From: Thioploca sp.
GTDB lineage: Bacteria > Pseudomonadota > Gammaproteobacteria > Beggiatoales > Beggiatoaceae
Reading direction: 5' to 3'
Assembly: GCA_011371325.1 (NCBI GenBank)
Contig: DRQV01000167.1
Span: 1 to 14,680 of the forward strand
DNA: 14,680 nt
Shown one piece after another: positions 6,695 to 14,680 of the stretch (position 1 is its first letter; each line of letters opens with the position of its first letter). Made by a program: the position numbers and the translations under genes. The notes beneath the pieces are model-generated. The model saw only the letters and a program-made list of their open reading frames with translations, was not told where the DNA came from and made no database searches.

Positions 6695-9600
6695 TCAAGA
6701 TAACCAAACTCGTATCAAGGATAATAATTTATCTGTATCAACTGGTTTAGCTAGATAATCATTTGCTCCGGCCTCAATACACTTAATTTTATCATCTTTC
6801 ATAGCTTTAGCAGTCAAGGCTATAATAGGCAATTTCTCATATTTTTTTTGTGTACGAATTTTTTGAATAGCCTCATAACCATCCATCTCTGGCATCATGA
6901 TATCCATTAAAATTATTGCAATATCATCATGTTGTTTTAATAATTCCAAACCTTCCTTACCATTCATACCACAAATAACCTCTACTTCATGATTTTCTAA
7001 AATTGTTGCTAAAGCAAAGATATTTCGTTCATCATCATCGACTAGCAGAACTTTTTTATTTTTCAAAACAGCTTTTTTATCATGCACCATATATAACATT
7101 TTACGTTTGTTGCTAGGTAAATCGGCTTCTATTTGATGCAAAAATAAACTCGTTTCATCCACTAAACTTTCAGGAGATAATACTGATTTAATAGGTATTT
7201 TATTAGAACAATGTACTAATAATGCTTCTTCTTCAGTAGTTAAATTACGATTAGCATAAGCAATAATGGGAATTTTACAAGGTTGACCAGTTTCTTGTTG
7301 CATTTTTTCCAATAACTTACTACCATGACCTTGTTCCAAATCCATATCCAAAATTACACAATCATAAGTCATTGCTAATAATTTTTTACAGGCATCTTCA
7401 GCAGTTACAGATACCTCGATTTTTAAATCCTTATCAGCTACCAAATCCATAATTTCATGTTTATTTAACTCATCATCTGCTACAATCAATACTGTCTTAA
7501 CTATTTTATTAATGAATATTTCAATTTTTTTGAAAACTTCTATCAACTTTTCCATACTTATTGGTTTTATCAAATAACCAATAGCTCCCATTTTTTTTGC
7601 ATTTATACTTTGATCAATAGCAGACATAAAATATACTGGAATATGCCGAGTGCTAGACTCATCTTTCAATTTTCGCATCAAACTTAAGCCATCCAATTTT
7701 GGCAAACCAATGTCTAAAATTATAGCATCTGGCTTATATTCTTCAGCTAATTTGAGACCAGTAAGACCATCTTCTGCTAACAGACATTTGAACCCTTTAT
7801 CCTTAGCTAATTCCAAAATGATATTAGAAAATTTTCTATCATCTTCCACTATCAAAATAGTAACATCACTAGCTGATAAATTATCCCTGTCGTCAATCTG
7901 CAAAATATCCTTAGGCGATTGATATTCTTCGGTTAATAAAGATGGTTCAGATGAAAGTGAAATAGTTTTAAGAGCAGATTTACTTGGTAAATCAGATTTA
8001 CTTGGTAAATATAAAGTAAAGACACTACCTTTATTTTTTTCACTAGTTACTGTTAGCTCTCCACCCAATAAATGGGCTAATTGACGAGAGATAGATAAAC
8101 CCAATCCAGTACCACCATAGCTTCGACTAGTAGAACCATCAGCTTGTTGAAATGCTTCAAATATAGTTTGTTGTTTATCTTCAGAGATTCCAATTCCAGA
8201 ATCAATTACACTGATAGAAATGGTTGGTTTAAGCTCTTTTATATCAGTAGGAATTTTGGTTGGTCGTTGAATTAAAATTTTAACGTCACCTTCACTGGTA
8301 AATTTAAAAGCATTAGATAGCAAATTATTGATAATCTGTTTAATACGTTGGCCATCTGTTACTAAAGTTTTAGGTATATCGTCTGCTATATTAAGATAAA
8401 ATTGTATTCCTTTTTCATTCGCAATTGGAGTAAATTTCTGTTCAATCGAGGATAGTAAATCAATTAATGATACCTCTTCCCATTGTATTTCAACTTTACC
8501 AGCTTCAACTTTAGATAAATCCAAAATATCATTGATTAAAGTAAGTAAATCATTGCCAGCACTATTTATTGTTTTAGCATATTCAACTTGTTTGGCATCC
8601 AAATTATTATTATTATTTTTTGCTAGTAATTGCGATAAAATTAATAAACTATTCAAAGGAGTACGTAATTCGTGTGACATATTGGCTAAAAATTCAGATT
8701 TATACTTGTTAGCCATTTCTAACTCTTTGGCTTTTAAAGAAATTGCAGCTTGAGCTTTTTCCATTTTAATTTTACTAATTTCTAAAGCATCATTTTTATC
8801 TTGAATTTCAGCTTTTTGCTGTTCTAAATCTTTAGTACGTTCTTCAAGAATTTCATTAGATTGCCTTAGCTCTTCTTGCTGAGCTTGAAGTTCTTCTTGT
8901 TGGCTTTGTAATTCCTCTGACTGTTGTTGACTTTGTTGTAGTAAACGTTGCATCTGAGAACGAGAATTAGAGGTATTTACTACTATCCCAATATCCAATA
9001 GCACTAATTCCAAAAAATCTCTTTTAATATCAGATGGTTTTCTAGCAAAACCTATTTCTAATACTGCTTTAATTGAATTTTCGTATAAACATGGCAATAA
9101 TAAAATATGTCGTGGTACTATATTAGACAATCCAGAACGAATTATATTTGGGCATTCTGCTACAGTCTGTTGAAAATATATAGTTTCTTTCTTTAAAGCA
9201 GCTTGTCCAACCATCCCCTCTCCGATTAAACAACTATTGGAACGATTGTCACTAGCAATATACGCATAACCAGAAATAACTTGCAAATAAGGCTGTTCCA
9301 TATCATTTTGCAATATATAAAATAATCCAATTTGAGCTTCTGCATATTCACATAAAAAATCAATTATATTCTTAGTTAAAGAAGTAATATTCTGTTCACC
9401 CTTAATAATTTCATTTAGTTCGGCTTGTCCATTTTTTATCCAATTTTGAGCATTTTTTTGAGCAGTAATATTTGATAATTCTACAGCAGCTTTGGTCAAG
9501 GCTTGCTTAATTTTAATAAAATCACCTTGATATTTTGCTGTTGGAATAACATTTTGTTCATCACTGGTTAATCCTTGTGAAACTTTGATAATATCAGCAA

Positions 9601-10378
9601 TTACTTTTTTAAGATCATGCACCATAGTTTGAATATTAGCATAAATACCAGTCGCATTATTAGATTTAATATTCAAATTTCCAGCCGCAATTTGTCTAAT
9701 AATATTAGTAATTTCAGAAGGTTCTCCACCCATTTGTTTTAAAATTTGCTTGATGATAAAAGAACCAAATATTATAGAACTTAAAATCAGCAAACCAATC
9801 AAAATTATTATTAAATTTGTAGCATCCCAACGAATTTGCGAAACATGATTATTCAATGTTGCTATGTTATTACTATGTTGTATTATTAATTCGCGTAAAT
9901 TGTAAATAGCTTTTTTATAGGTTGTTTTACCATCTTTAACGATCAAATCTAAGGCATCTTTCTTAGTAAAATTTTGACTAAGAAGTAAAATTTGTTCCGC
10001 TACTTGCTGAAATTGTACCCAATTGACTTTAAAACTATTTAAAGTTTTTATATGTTTAATAGCTTCTGCTTTGCTATAAATATTATTTATTTCAGCTAAT
10101 TTTATTTCTATTTGTTTATCTAATTTTATAATTTTATCTTCTAATTCTAACATTATTTCATAGTCAGAAATATTACTATGCTCAATTAAAATCAACCATC
10201 TTTCCCAAGCAGTATTTTCTAAATCATTAATTTTTAAAATTGGTTTAGTTTCTAATTTAGTTAACAATAAAGATATATTGACAACATTATTAATGTAATA
10301 AAATCCAATGCCACCAATTATAGATATAAAAATAACTGTTATACTGGTATTTATAAATAATTTGGAACTAATTCGCAT
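6695..10378 (-). CDS. Membrane hybrid sensor histidine kinase with HAMP, GAF and three receiver domains
   Basis: This 1227-residue inner-membrane signalling protein has membrane helices at about 8-31 and 188-209, flanking a ~155-residue, probably all-helical periplasmic sensor. A HAMP module (GGEPSEITNIIRQIAAGNL, about 206-262) and a GAF domain (about 330-470) come next. A Gln/Glu-rich coiled coil spans about 475-560. The HisKA H box (NMSHELRTP, H569) is followed by an ATPase domain with N box NNLLSNAFKFT (684-694), G1 DSGIGI (727-732) and G2 GGTGLGL (755-761). Receiver 1 (about 840-955) has phospho-acceptor D889 and K938; receiver 2 (about 962-1083) has D1011 and probably K1064 but is divergent; receiver 3 (about 1108-1225) has D1159 and K1211. 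There is no HPt or DNA-binding output domain, so an external partner is expected. AAAGGA precedes the ATG by 5 nt. The ligand and the regulated process cannot be read from sequence. Confidence 0.92.
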   Translation of the reverse strand: MRISSKLFINTSITVIFISIIGGIGFYYINNVVNISLLLTKLETKPILKINDLENTAWERWLILIEHSNISDYEIMLELEDKIIKLDKQIEIKLAEINNIYSKAEAIKHIKTLNSFKVNWVQFQQVAEQILLLSQNFTKKDALDLIVKDGKTTYKKAIYNLRELIIQHSNNIATLNNHVSQIRWDATNLIIILIGLLILSSIIFGSFIIKQILKQMGGEPSEITNIIRQIAAGNLNIKSNNATGIYANIQTMVHDLKKVIADIIKVSQGLTSDEQNVIPTAKYQGDFIKIKQALTKAAVELSNITAQKNAQNWIKNGQAELNEIIKGEQNITSLTKNIIDFLCEYAEAQIGLFYILQNDMEQPYLQVISGYAYIASDNRSNSCLIGEGMVGQAALKKETIYFQQTVAECPNIIRSGLSNIVPRHILLLPCLYENSIKAVLEIGFARKPSDIKRDFLELVLLDIGIVVNTSNSRSQMQRLLQQSQQQSEELQSQQEELQAQQEELRQSNEILEERTKDLEQQKAEIQDKNDALEISKIKMEKAQAAISLKAKELEMANKYKSEFLANMSHELRTPLNSLLILSQLLAKNNNNNLDAKQVEYAKTINSAGNDLLTLINDILDLSKVEAGKVEIQWEEVSLIDLLSSIEQKFTPIANEKGIQFYLNIADDIPKTLVTDGQRIKQIINNLLSNAFKFTSEGDVKILIQRPTKIPTDIKELKPTISISVIDSGIGISEDKQQTIFEAFQQADGSTSRSYGGTGLGLSISRQLAHLLGGELTVTSEKNKGSVFTLYLPSKSDLPSKSALKTISLSSEPSLLTEEYQSPKDILQIDDRDNLSASDVTILIVEDDRKFSNIILELAKDKGFKCLLAEDGLTGLKLAEEYKPDAIILDIGLPKLDGLSLMRKLKDESSTRHIPVYFMSAIDQSINAKKMGAIGYLIKPISMEKLIEVFKKIEIFINKIVKTVLIVADDELNKHEIMDLVADKDLKIEVSVTAEDACKKLLAMTYDCVILDMDLEQGHGSKLLEKMQQETGQPCKIPIIAYANRNLTTEEEALLVHCSNKIPIKSVLSPESLVDETSLFLHQIEADLPSNKRKMLYMVHDKKAVLKNKKVLLVDDDERNIFALATILENHEVEVICGMNGKEGLELLKQHDDIAIILMDIMMPEMDGYEAIQKIRTQKKYEKLPIIALTAKAMKDDKIKCIEAGANDYLAKPVDTDKLLSLIRVWLS
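7975..8010. repeat. Exact 18-bp tandem duplication within the kinase gene
   Basis: CAGATTTACTTGGTAAAT occurs twice in direct succession (7975-7992 and 7993-8010). In the kinase reading frame this duplicates a six-residue segment, giving LPSKSDLPSKSA at about residues 791-802. It lies in the linker between the ATPase domain and receiver 1, where a length change is likely to be tolerated. The exact DNA identity suggests a recent slippage event. Confidence 0.9.
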
Positions 10379-10463
10379 ATATATCCTTTAACATAGTTAA
10401 TTTATAGTATAAGTAATTGATATTAATCTTTAATCATGAATTAAGAATTACTGCAACTACATA

Positions 10464-10472
10464 ATTATACCA
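10464..10472 (-). promoter_or_regulatory. Predicted extended -10 promoter for the hybrid kinase
   Basis: Read on the minus strand this is TGGTATAAT, a perfect TGn extended -10 with consensus TATAAT. No good -35 is present 17 nt upstream (the best is TTTTAT), which extended -10 promoters tolerate. It would give a leader of roughly 80 nt before the ATG at 10378. In DNA this AT-rich a chance match is possible. Confidence 0.4.
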
Positions 10473-10596
10473 ATAATTTAATATAAATAAAATTTCTAAT
10501 AGATTTTAAAATTAGATTATTGAAATTTTTAATACATTTTAATGTTTTACAGGGAAATTATTTATGTTTTCGCATACGAATAATTAATTAAAATAT

Positions 10597-10625
10597 TTGA
10601 AACATAGTTGCTAACCCCAAATAAT
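10597..10625 (+). promoter_or_regulatory. Predicted sigma70-type promoter for dapB
   Basis: TTGAAA (10597-10602) and AATAAT (10620-10625) are separated by 17 nt, each with one mismatch to consensus. Transcription would begin near 10632, leaving a leader of about 50 nt that contains the CTGATT/AATCAG dyad. Confidence 0.45.
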
Positions 10626-10645
10626 ACTTTTATTTAAATAAAATT

Positions 10646-10659
10646 CTGATTAAAATCAG
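10646..10659. promoter_or_regulatory. Dyad in the dapB leader, possible operator
   Basis: CTGATT and AATCAG form six-base inverted arms around two A residues, just downstream of the predicted start point and 25 nt before the dapB GTG. The position suits a repressor site or small hairpin. No named regulator is recognised and the loop is too short for a stable RNA hairpin without opening the inner pairs. Confidence 0.3.
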
Positions 10660-10684
10660 GTCTAATTTTACAGGAACTATAATT

Positions 10685-11494
10685 GTGCAAATAAATATTG
10701 CAATTGCCGGAGCAGCCGGTAGAATGGGATGTAGGCTTATTGAAGCTTGTACAAATGAAGTAAATACAAATCTTTCCGTTGCTTTTGAACATCCAGCCAG
10801 TAATTTCATTGGTAATGATTCTGGTGAATTAGCTGGAGTTGGTCATAATGGTATAGCAATCACCAATAATTTATCTACTGATAATTTTGATGTATTGATT
10901 GAATTTACTACACCTGAAGCAACTTTAGAACATCTAGCTATTTGTCGAGCTACCAATAAGAGGATGGTAATTGGTACGACTGGATTTTCTATTGAACAAA
11001 AACAAATTATTCAGGAAACAGCCCAAGATATCGCTATTATTTTTGCTCCCAACATGAGTATTGGAGTAAATCTTACCTTTAAATTATTAGAAATAGCAGC
11101 TCAAATTATGGGTGATGAAGTTGATATCGAAGTGATTGAAGCTCATCACCGTCATAAGGCTGATGCACCTTCTGGTACAGCATTACGAATGGGAGAAATA
11201 GTTGCTAATGTTTTAGGCAGAGATTTATCTGAATGTGCAGTGTATGGAAGACAGGGAAAAACTGGAGCAAGAGAACGAAAAACTATTGGTTTTGAAACTA
11301 TTAGAGCTGGTGATATAGTTGGAGAACATACAGTCATGTTTGCAGATATTGGAGAACGAGTAGAAATAACTCATAAAGCCTCTAGTCGTATGACATTTGC
11401 CAACGGAGCGATTAGGGCTGCTCAATGGATAATGCAACAAAAAACTGGCATATTTGATATGCAGGATGTATTGGGATTTAAGAATAGCAAGTAA
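10685..11494 (+). CDS. dapB: DapB, 4-hydroxy-tetrahydrodipicolinate reductase
   Basis: DapB reduces the dihydrodipicolinate precursor with NAD(P)H in the diaminopimelate pathway, feeding both lysine and peptidoglycan. The protein has 269 residues, against 273 in E. coli. The dinucleotide-binding loop GAAGRMG is at 9-15, the conserved GTTGF at 97-101, and APNMSIGVN at 121-129. The substrate and catalytic motif is EAHHRHKADAPSGTA at 152-166, with H154 and K158 corresponding to the E. coli catalytic pair. It ends in the usual DMQDVLGF. The start is GTG at 10685, supported by AGGAA 8 nt upstream and by the N-terminus matching the family directly. The next gene begins 91 nt downstream on the same strand with no strong terminator between, so read-through is possible. 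Confidence 0.97.
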   Translation: MQINIAIAGAAGRMGCRLIEACTNEVNTNLSVAFEHPASNFIGNDSGELAGVGHNGIAITNNLSTDNFDVLIEFTTPEATLEHLAICRATNKRMVIGTTGFSIEQKQIIQETAQDIAIIFAPNMSIGVNLTFKLLEIAAQIMGDEVDIEVIEAHHRHKADAPSGTALRMGEIVANVLGRDLSECAVYGRQGKTGARERKTIGFETIRAGDIVGEHTVMFADIGERVEITHKASSRMTFANGAIRAAQWIMQQKTGIFDMQDVLGFKNSK

Positions 11495-11585
11495 TTTATA
11501 ATCATTTACTAATTAACTATTAAAATATTGATTTAGTTATGCTTTAACACAGATTTTTTTATTAAACAATTTTAAGGAACATACC

Positions 11586-13478
11586 ATGTCATTCAAAGAA
11601 CCGGATATTTTACCTTCCAACAGTTTTAATGAGATAAATCAAGAAGGTTTATTATCATTAATCTATTTAGATTTACGCAATATATTTCAAATGATAGAGG
11701 ATTTAATTAAAAAATCTTGGTTGCTTGTTGTCCTAATATTATTTACTTTAATAGCGATAAAATCAATGATATTTGTCACAGAAACTGGTTATATTGATCT
11801 CTATGAGAACCCAATAACTCATGATGTGGAAACTTACGATAGACCGGCTATACATTGGAAAATTCCTTTATCTTCAGTAACTCGATATAAACAAGTTTGG
11901 ATAGTAGATTTCGGAACTGGTTTTGGCGGACAACAACTCCGGCAAGAAAAGTCACCAATTCAGTTACGGTTTGCTGATAGTTATACAGCTAATATTCCAG
12001 CTACTTTTCGTTATAAATTACCGAATAATAGGGATTTACTTGAAACAATTCATAAAGATTTTACTACTCATGAAAAATTAGTTGACGCATTATTAATCCC
12101 AATTTCCAGAGATGTTATGGTGACAACTGCTACTCAATATACTGGAGAGGAATTTTTTCAAGGTGGATTGAATCAATTTAGAATGGCTCTGGAAGATCAA
12201 CTCCAAAATGGTATTTATAAGACTAAAAGAGAAGAAGTGGAAGTAAACACTAGAGATATGGTAATGATTGGCCAAAATGGATTTTCAAACCAAAAAACTA
12301 CTAGCTTAAAAGTTTGGAAAACTGTACCAATTACTAATGCAAAAGGTGAAATAGAGAGGTTGGAAAAGAAATCATTAGTCACTTATGGGATCGAAGTAAT
12401 CCAAGTTACTTTAGGAGTTCCAGAACCAGAACCAGAATTAGAACAGTTATTAGCAGATAAAAAAAAGTTTGATAGAATTTCAAATAAAAAAGCCGATGAA
12501 TTAGCAATGGTATTTGATAATGAAAAGATTATGTTGGCTAATATTGAAAAGGAAAAACAAACTCAGTTAGCTACTATTAGGAAAAATAAAACAATTGATT
12601 TAGCTAATATTAGTAAAGAGCAAGAAATTAAATTAGCTCGAAAATCAGAAGAGTTAGCTTTAATTAAAGAATCTCAAAAAATTCAATTAGCTCAAAAAGC
12701 AAAAGAACTAGTTGTGATGCAAAAACAATTAGAATTAGTATTGGCAGATCAAAAAATTCAAAAAACTACTAAGGAAACTGAGTTAGCTATTTCTGTGACT
12801 ATTGCTAAGGCTAAGGAAGAAGAAAAATTAGCTATTGATCTAGCAACTATTAAAGCCAGAAAAGATGAAGAGTTAGTTGTCGCTAAAGCAGAACAGAAAA
12901 TTCAGTTAGCTAACAAAGCTAAAGAATTAGCCATTGTTCAAGAAATTCGTAATATTGAATTAGCTGAAAAGGCTAAAGAGCTTGCTATCATTGAGGAAAC
13001 TAAAAAAATTCAATTGGCTAATAAGGCTAGAGAATTAGCTATTATCAATGCTAATAAAAAATTACAAATAGCTCAAAAATCAAAGGAATTGGCTATCATA
13101 CAAGCCGAACAAAAAAATCAAATAGCTAAAAAAGAATCTGAGTTAGTTGTATCTCAAGCTGAACTTAATATTCAGAAAGCTAATTTGGAAGCAGCTCAAT
13201 TTAAAGCAAAAGTTATTATAGAAACTGGCAAGGCTGAAGCTGAAATAATGAGAGCTAAATATGAAGCTAGAATTCCTGATATTTATATTGCTGAAATTCA
13301 AAGAGATATAGCATCTATTATCTATCCAAATTTGAAGAATATTGATTTAACTATGCCACATAATATTGTTAATTTTGGAGCTTCAGGTGATAAATTACCG
13401 ACTAATCTCGATGTTTTATCTAGTTTTGCCAATATCGGAATTATGGATAGCTTGGAGAAAAAAGCTACTGCTGAATGA
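11586..13478 (+). CDS. Band-7/SPFH-domain membrane protein with a long 18-residue-repeat helix
   Basis: This 630-residue protein starts with a ~44-residue polar N-terminus and a membrane helix at about 45-64. An SPFH/band-7-like domain (about 65-275) follows, starting VTETGYIDLYENP. A long charged helix at about 285-560 then leads to a C-terminal region carrying KYEARIPDIYIAEIQRDIA, a segment seen in flotillin- and stomatin-like proteins. The helix contains near-perfect 18-residue repeats such as IQLANKAKELAIVQEIRN, at 348-383 and 439-528. SPFH proteins form membrane-bound oligomeric cages or scaffolds and often modulate proteases or membrane domains; the partner here is not evident. AAGGAA sits 6 nt before the ATG. 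Its stop overlaps the recJ start, so the two are probably translated together. The SPFH call is inferred from architecture and remembered motifs; the membrane helix and repeats are directly visible. Confidence 0.75.
   Translation: MSFKEPDILPSNSFNEINQEGLLSLIYLDLRNIFQMIEDLIKKSWLLVVLILFTLIAIKSMIFVTETGYIDLYENPITHDVETYDRPAIHWKIPLSSVTRYKQVWIVDFGTGFGGQQLRQEKSPIQLRFADSYTANIPATFRYKLPNNRDLLETIHKDFTTHEKLVDALLIPISRDVMVTTATQYTGEEFFQGGLNQFRMALEDQLQNGIYKTKREEVEVNTRDMVMIGQNGFSNQKTTSLKVWKTVPITNAKGEIERLEKKSLVTYGIEVIQVTLGVPEPEPELEQLLADKKKFDRISNKKADELAMVFDNEKIMLANIEKEKQTQLATIRKNKTIDLANISKEQEIKLARKSEELALIKESQKIQLAQKAKELVVMQKQLELVLADQKIQKTTKETELAISVTIAKAKEEEKLAIDLATIKARKDEELVVAKAEQKIQLANKAKELAIVQEIRNIELAEKAKELAIIEETKKIQLANKARELAIINANKKLQIAQKSKELAIIQAEQKNQIAKKESELVVSQAELNIQKANLEAAQFKAKVIIETGKAEAEIMRAKYEARIPDIYIAEIQRDIASIIYPNLKNIDLTMPHNIVNFGASGDKLPTNLDVLSSFANIGIMDSLEKKATAE
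12627..13169 (+). repeat. 18-residue (54-bp) protein repeat array in the SPFH gene
   Basis: Codons 348-383 encode two units and codons 439-528 five consecutive units of exactly 18 residues, with the pattern I/L-Q-L/I-A-x-K-A/S-K-E-L-A-I-I-x-x-x-x-K. Between them (384-438) the pattern is degenerate and shifted by one residue. Eighteen residues equal five alpha-helical turns, so the hydrophobic stripe would run almost straight along the helix. The units differ at the DNA level, so the array is not a very recent expansion. Confidence 0.85.
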
Positions 13479-14680
13479 TGAAAACTATTGTAAGGCGTAA
13501 TAGTGTAGCCAATAATTTACCTACAACTTTACATCCGATCATCAAACGGGTATTAGCTAACCGTGGAATTACTGATATTGCTGAATTAGATTATAGCTTG
13601 AAAAAAATGCTACCTTATTCGACATTATTAAATATAGATAAGGCAGTTGAATTGTTATATAAAACTATGGTTCAACAAAACCGAATTTTAATCGTAGCCG
13701 ATTTTGACGCTGATGGTGCAACTAGCTGTACATTAGCGATCAAGGCTTTGAAACAAATGGGAGCGGAAAAAGTTGGGTTTATAGTACCTAATCGTAAAGA
13801 ACATGGATATGGTTTAAGACCTGAAATAGTTGAATTAATTGATAAATTACCTTTAATGGCAACGACTAATTCTGGAGATGGAGCTGATTTATTGATAACA
13901 GTTGACAATGGAATTTCCAGTCATTCTGGAGTTAAAAAAGCTAAACAGAAAGGTATGTTAGTGCTAATTACCGACCATCATGAACCAGGAATAAAGTTGC
14001 CAAATGCTGATGTTATTGTTAATCCAAAGCAAGTAGGCGACAAATTTCCCAGCAAAAATCTATGTGGAGTAGGAGTAATTTTTTATGTAATGTTGGCTCT
14101 GCGAGCATATTTACGCAATAAAAATTGGTTTGTTAAACAAAATATTCCAGAACCAAATTTAGCAGAATATCTTGATTTAGTTGCTTTAGGTACTGTAGCA
14201 GATGTAGTGAGTTTGGATTATAATAACCGTATCTTGGTTGAACAAGGTCTTAGAAGAATTAAAGCTAATCATTGCTGTCCTGGAATTAGAGCCTTGATTC
14301 AAGAATCTAAACGAGAGCAAGCTAATTTAGTTGCTAGTGATTTAGCATTTTATTTGGGACCACGTTTAAATGCTGCTGGACGTATGGACGATATGTCTTA
14401 TGGTATTGCTTGCTTATTATGTGAGGATGATTTTACGGCTAAACAACACACTAAATTATTGCAAGTTTTTAATCAAGAACGTCGGGCTGAAGAAGCAAAA
14501 ATGTACCAAGAAGCAAATAACATGTTGGAAATTGGGGATATTGAGAAATTATATTCAGGTCTATGTTTATTAGACGAACAATGGCATCAAGGAGTAACTG
14601 GAATTTTGGCATCTAGAATTAAAGATCGTTTACATCGGCCAGTAATCATATTTACTTATGATACTGAAACTACTATTAGA
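13475..14680 (+). CDS. recJ: RecJ, single-stranded-DNA-specific 5'-3' exonuclease, N-terminal 402 residues
   Basis: RecJ degrades 5'-ended single strands in RecF-pathway recombination, mismatch repair and base-excision repair. The frame is open from ATG 13475 to the window edge, about 70% of a normal ~575-residue RecJ. DHH-family motifs are all visible: motif I VADFDADGATS (D76, D78, D80), motif II VDNGISSH (D144), motif III TDHHEPG (167-172), and motif IV LVALGTVADVVSL (D243). GPRLNAAGRMDDMS is at 295-308, and the DHHA1 segment WHQGVTGILASRIKDRLHRPVIIF at 370-393 follows. The C-terminal OB fold is outside. The start overlaps the SPFH stop (ATGA); an in-frame ATG at 13478 is an equally good alternative. 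Compared with E. coli RecJ, about nine extra residues (near 125-137, KLPLMATTNSGDG) precede motif II. Confidence 0.96.
   Translation, partial: MMKTIVRRNSVANNLPTTLHPIIKRVLANRGITDIAELDYSLKKMLPYSTLLNIDKAVELLYKTMVQQNRILIVADFDADGATSCTLAIKALKQMGAEKVGFIVPNRKEHGYGLRPEIVELIDKLPLMATTNSGDGADLLITVDNGISSHSGVKKAKQKGMLVLITDHHEPGIKLPNADVIVNPKQVGDKFPSKNLCGVGVIFYVMLALRAYLRNKNWFVKQNIPEPNLAEYLDLVALGTVADVVSLDYNNRILVEQGLRRIKANHCCPGIRALIQESKREQANLVASDLAFYLGPRLNAAGRMDDMSYGIACLLCEDDFTAKQHTKLLQVFNQERRAEEAKMYQEANNMLEIGDIEKLYSGLCLLDEQWHQGVTGILASRIKDRLHRPVIIFTYDTETTIR

Larger units (their letters stand above)
10379..10684. other. 306-nt divergent intergenic region between the kinase and dapB
   Basis: This very AT-rich region holds a predicted kinase promoter (minus), a predicted dapB promoter (plus) and a dyad in the dapB leader, each listed separately. 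It also contains weak inverted repeats: AAAATTTC (10489-10496) with GAAATTTT (10522-10529), and TTCGCATACGAA (10569-10580). GAATTAAGAATTA at 10438-10450 resembles AAGAATTA beside copy A of the dispersed dyad. No gene-sized open frame or RNA gene was recognised. Confidence 0.6.

Noticed and set aside
10489..10529. AAAATTTC/GAAATTTT inverted repeat as a terminator or regulatory hairpin
   Set aside because: The arms are almost pure A/T with a 25-nt loop and no following T-run that would distinguish it from background in such AT-rich DNA.
11495..11585. Weak stem AGTAA/TTACT after dapB as a terminator
   Set aside because: Only five A/T-rich pairs and no stable stem, so it was not called; dapB may read through into the SPFH gene.
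12627..13169. CRISPR-like or tandem DNA repeat array
   Set aside because: The 54-bp periodicity is explained by an 18-residue protein repeat in one continuous reading frame, with divergent DNA units.
14370..14573. An open frame of 67 codons on the plus strand within recJ
   Set aside because: It lies in another frame of recJ, whose DHHA1 motif continues through the region.

Overview
The window is AT-rich (roughly one third G+C by eye) and densely coding, and looks chromosomal from a gammaproteobacterium. The evidence is a TamA-type outer-membrane assembly protein, a type II secretion-type GspE ATPase with a GspM/PilO-like partner, and RsmD, GlmU, DapB and RecJ sequences that align easily by memory with their gammaproteobacterial counterparts. 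The very large GAF-containing hybrid kinase with three receiver domains, together with short repeats between genes, recalls large-genome sulfur bacteria of the Thiotrichales/Beggiatoa kind. That placement is an inference and was not tested.

Layout: 1-1476 (minus) holds glmU followed 8 nt later by the start of rsmD, which runs off the left edge. A 220-nt divergent intergenic region contains a good sigma70-like promoter for the plus-strand pair 1697-3696, a GspM/PilO-like inner-membrane protein overlapping a complete GspE ATPase by 4 nt. These meet a convergent minus-strand block at about 3.7 kb. In transcription order that block is a 1227-residue hybrid histidine kinase (10378-6695), a zinc-ribbon protein with a Card1-like PD-(D/E)XK nuclease domain (6505-5528), and tamA (5528-3771). 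The last two overlap by one base. A second divergent intergenic region of 306 nt separates the kinase from a plus-strand block: dapB, a band-7/SPFH membrane protein with a long 18-residue-repeat helix, and recJ, which overlaps the SPFH gene and runs off the right edge.

The housekeeping genes supply UDP-GlcNAc (GlmU), 16S rRNA methylation (RsmD), diaminopimelate/lysine synthesis (DapB), outer-membrane assembly (TamA) and single-strand DNA degradation in repair (RecJ). The less ordinary content is the predicted nuclease coupled to tamA, the SPFH protein coupled to recJ, and the multi-receiver kinase. No CRISPR array, tRNA, rRNA, transposase or phage gene was seen.
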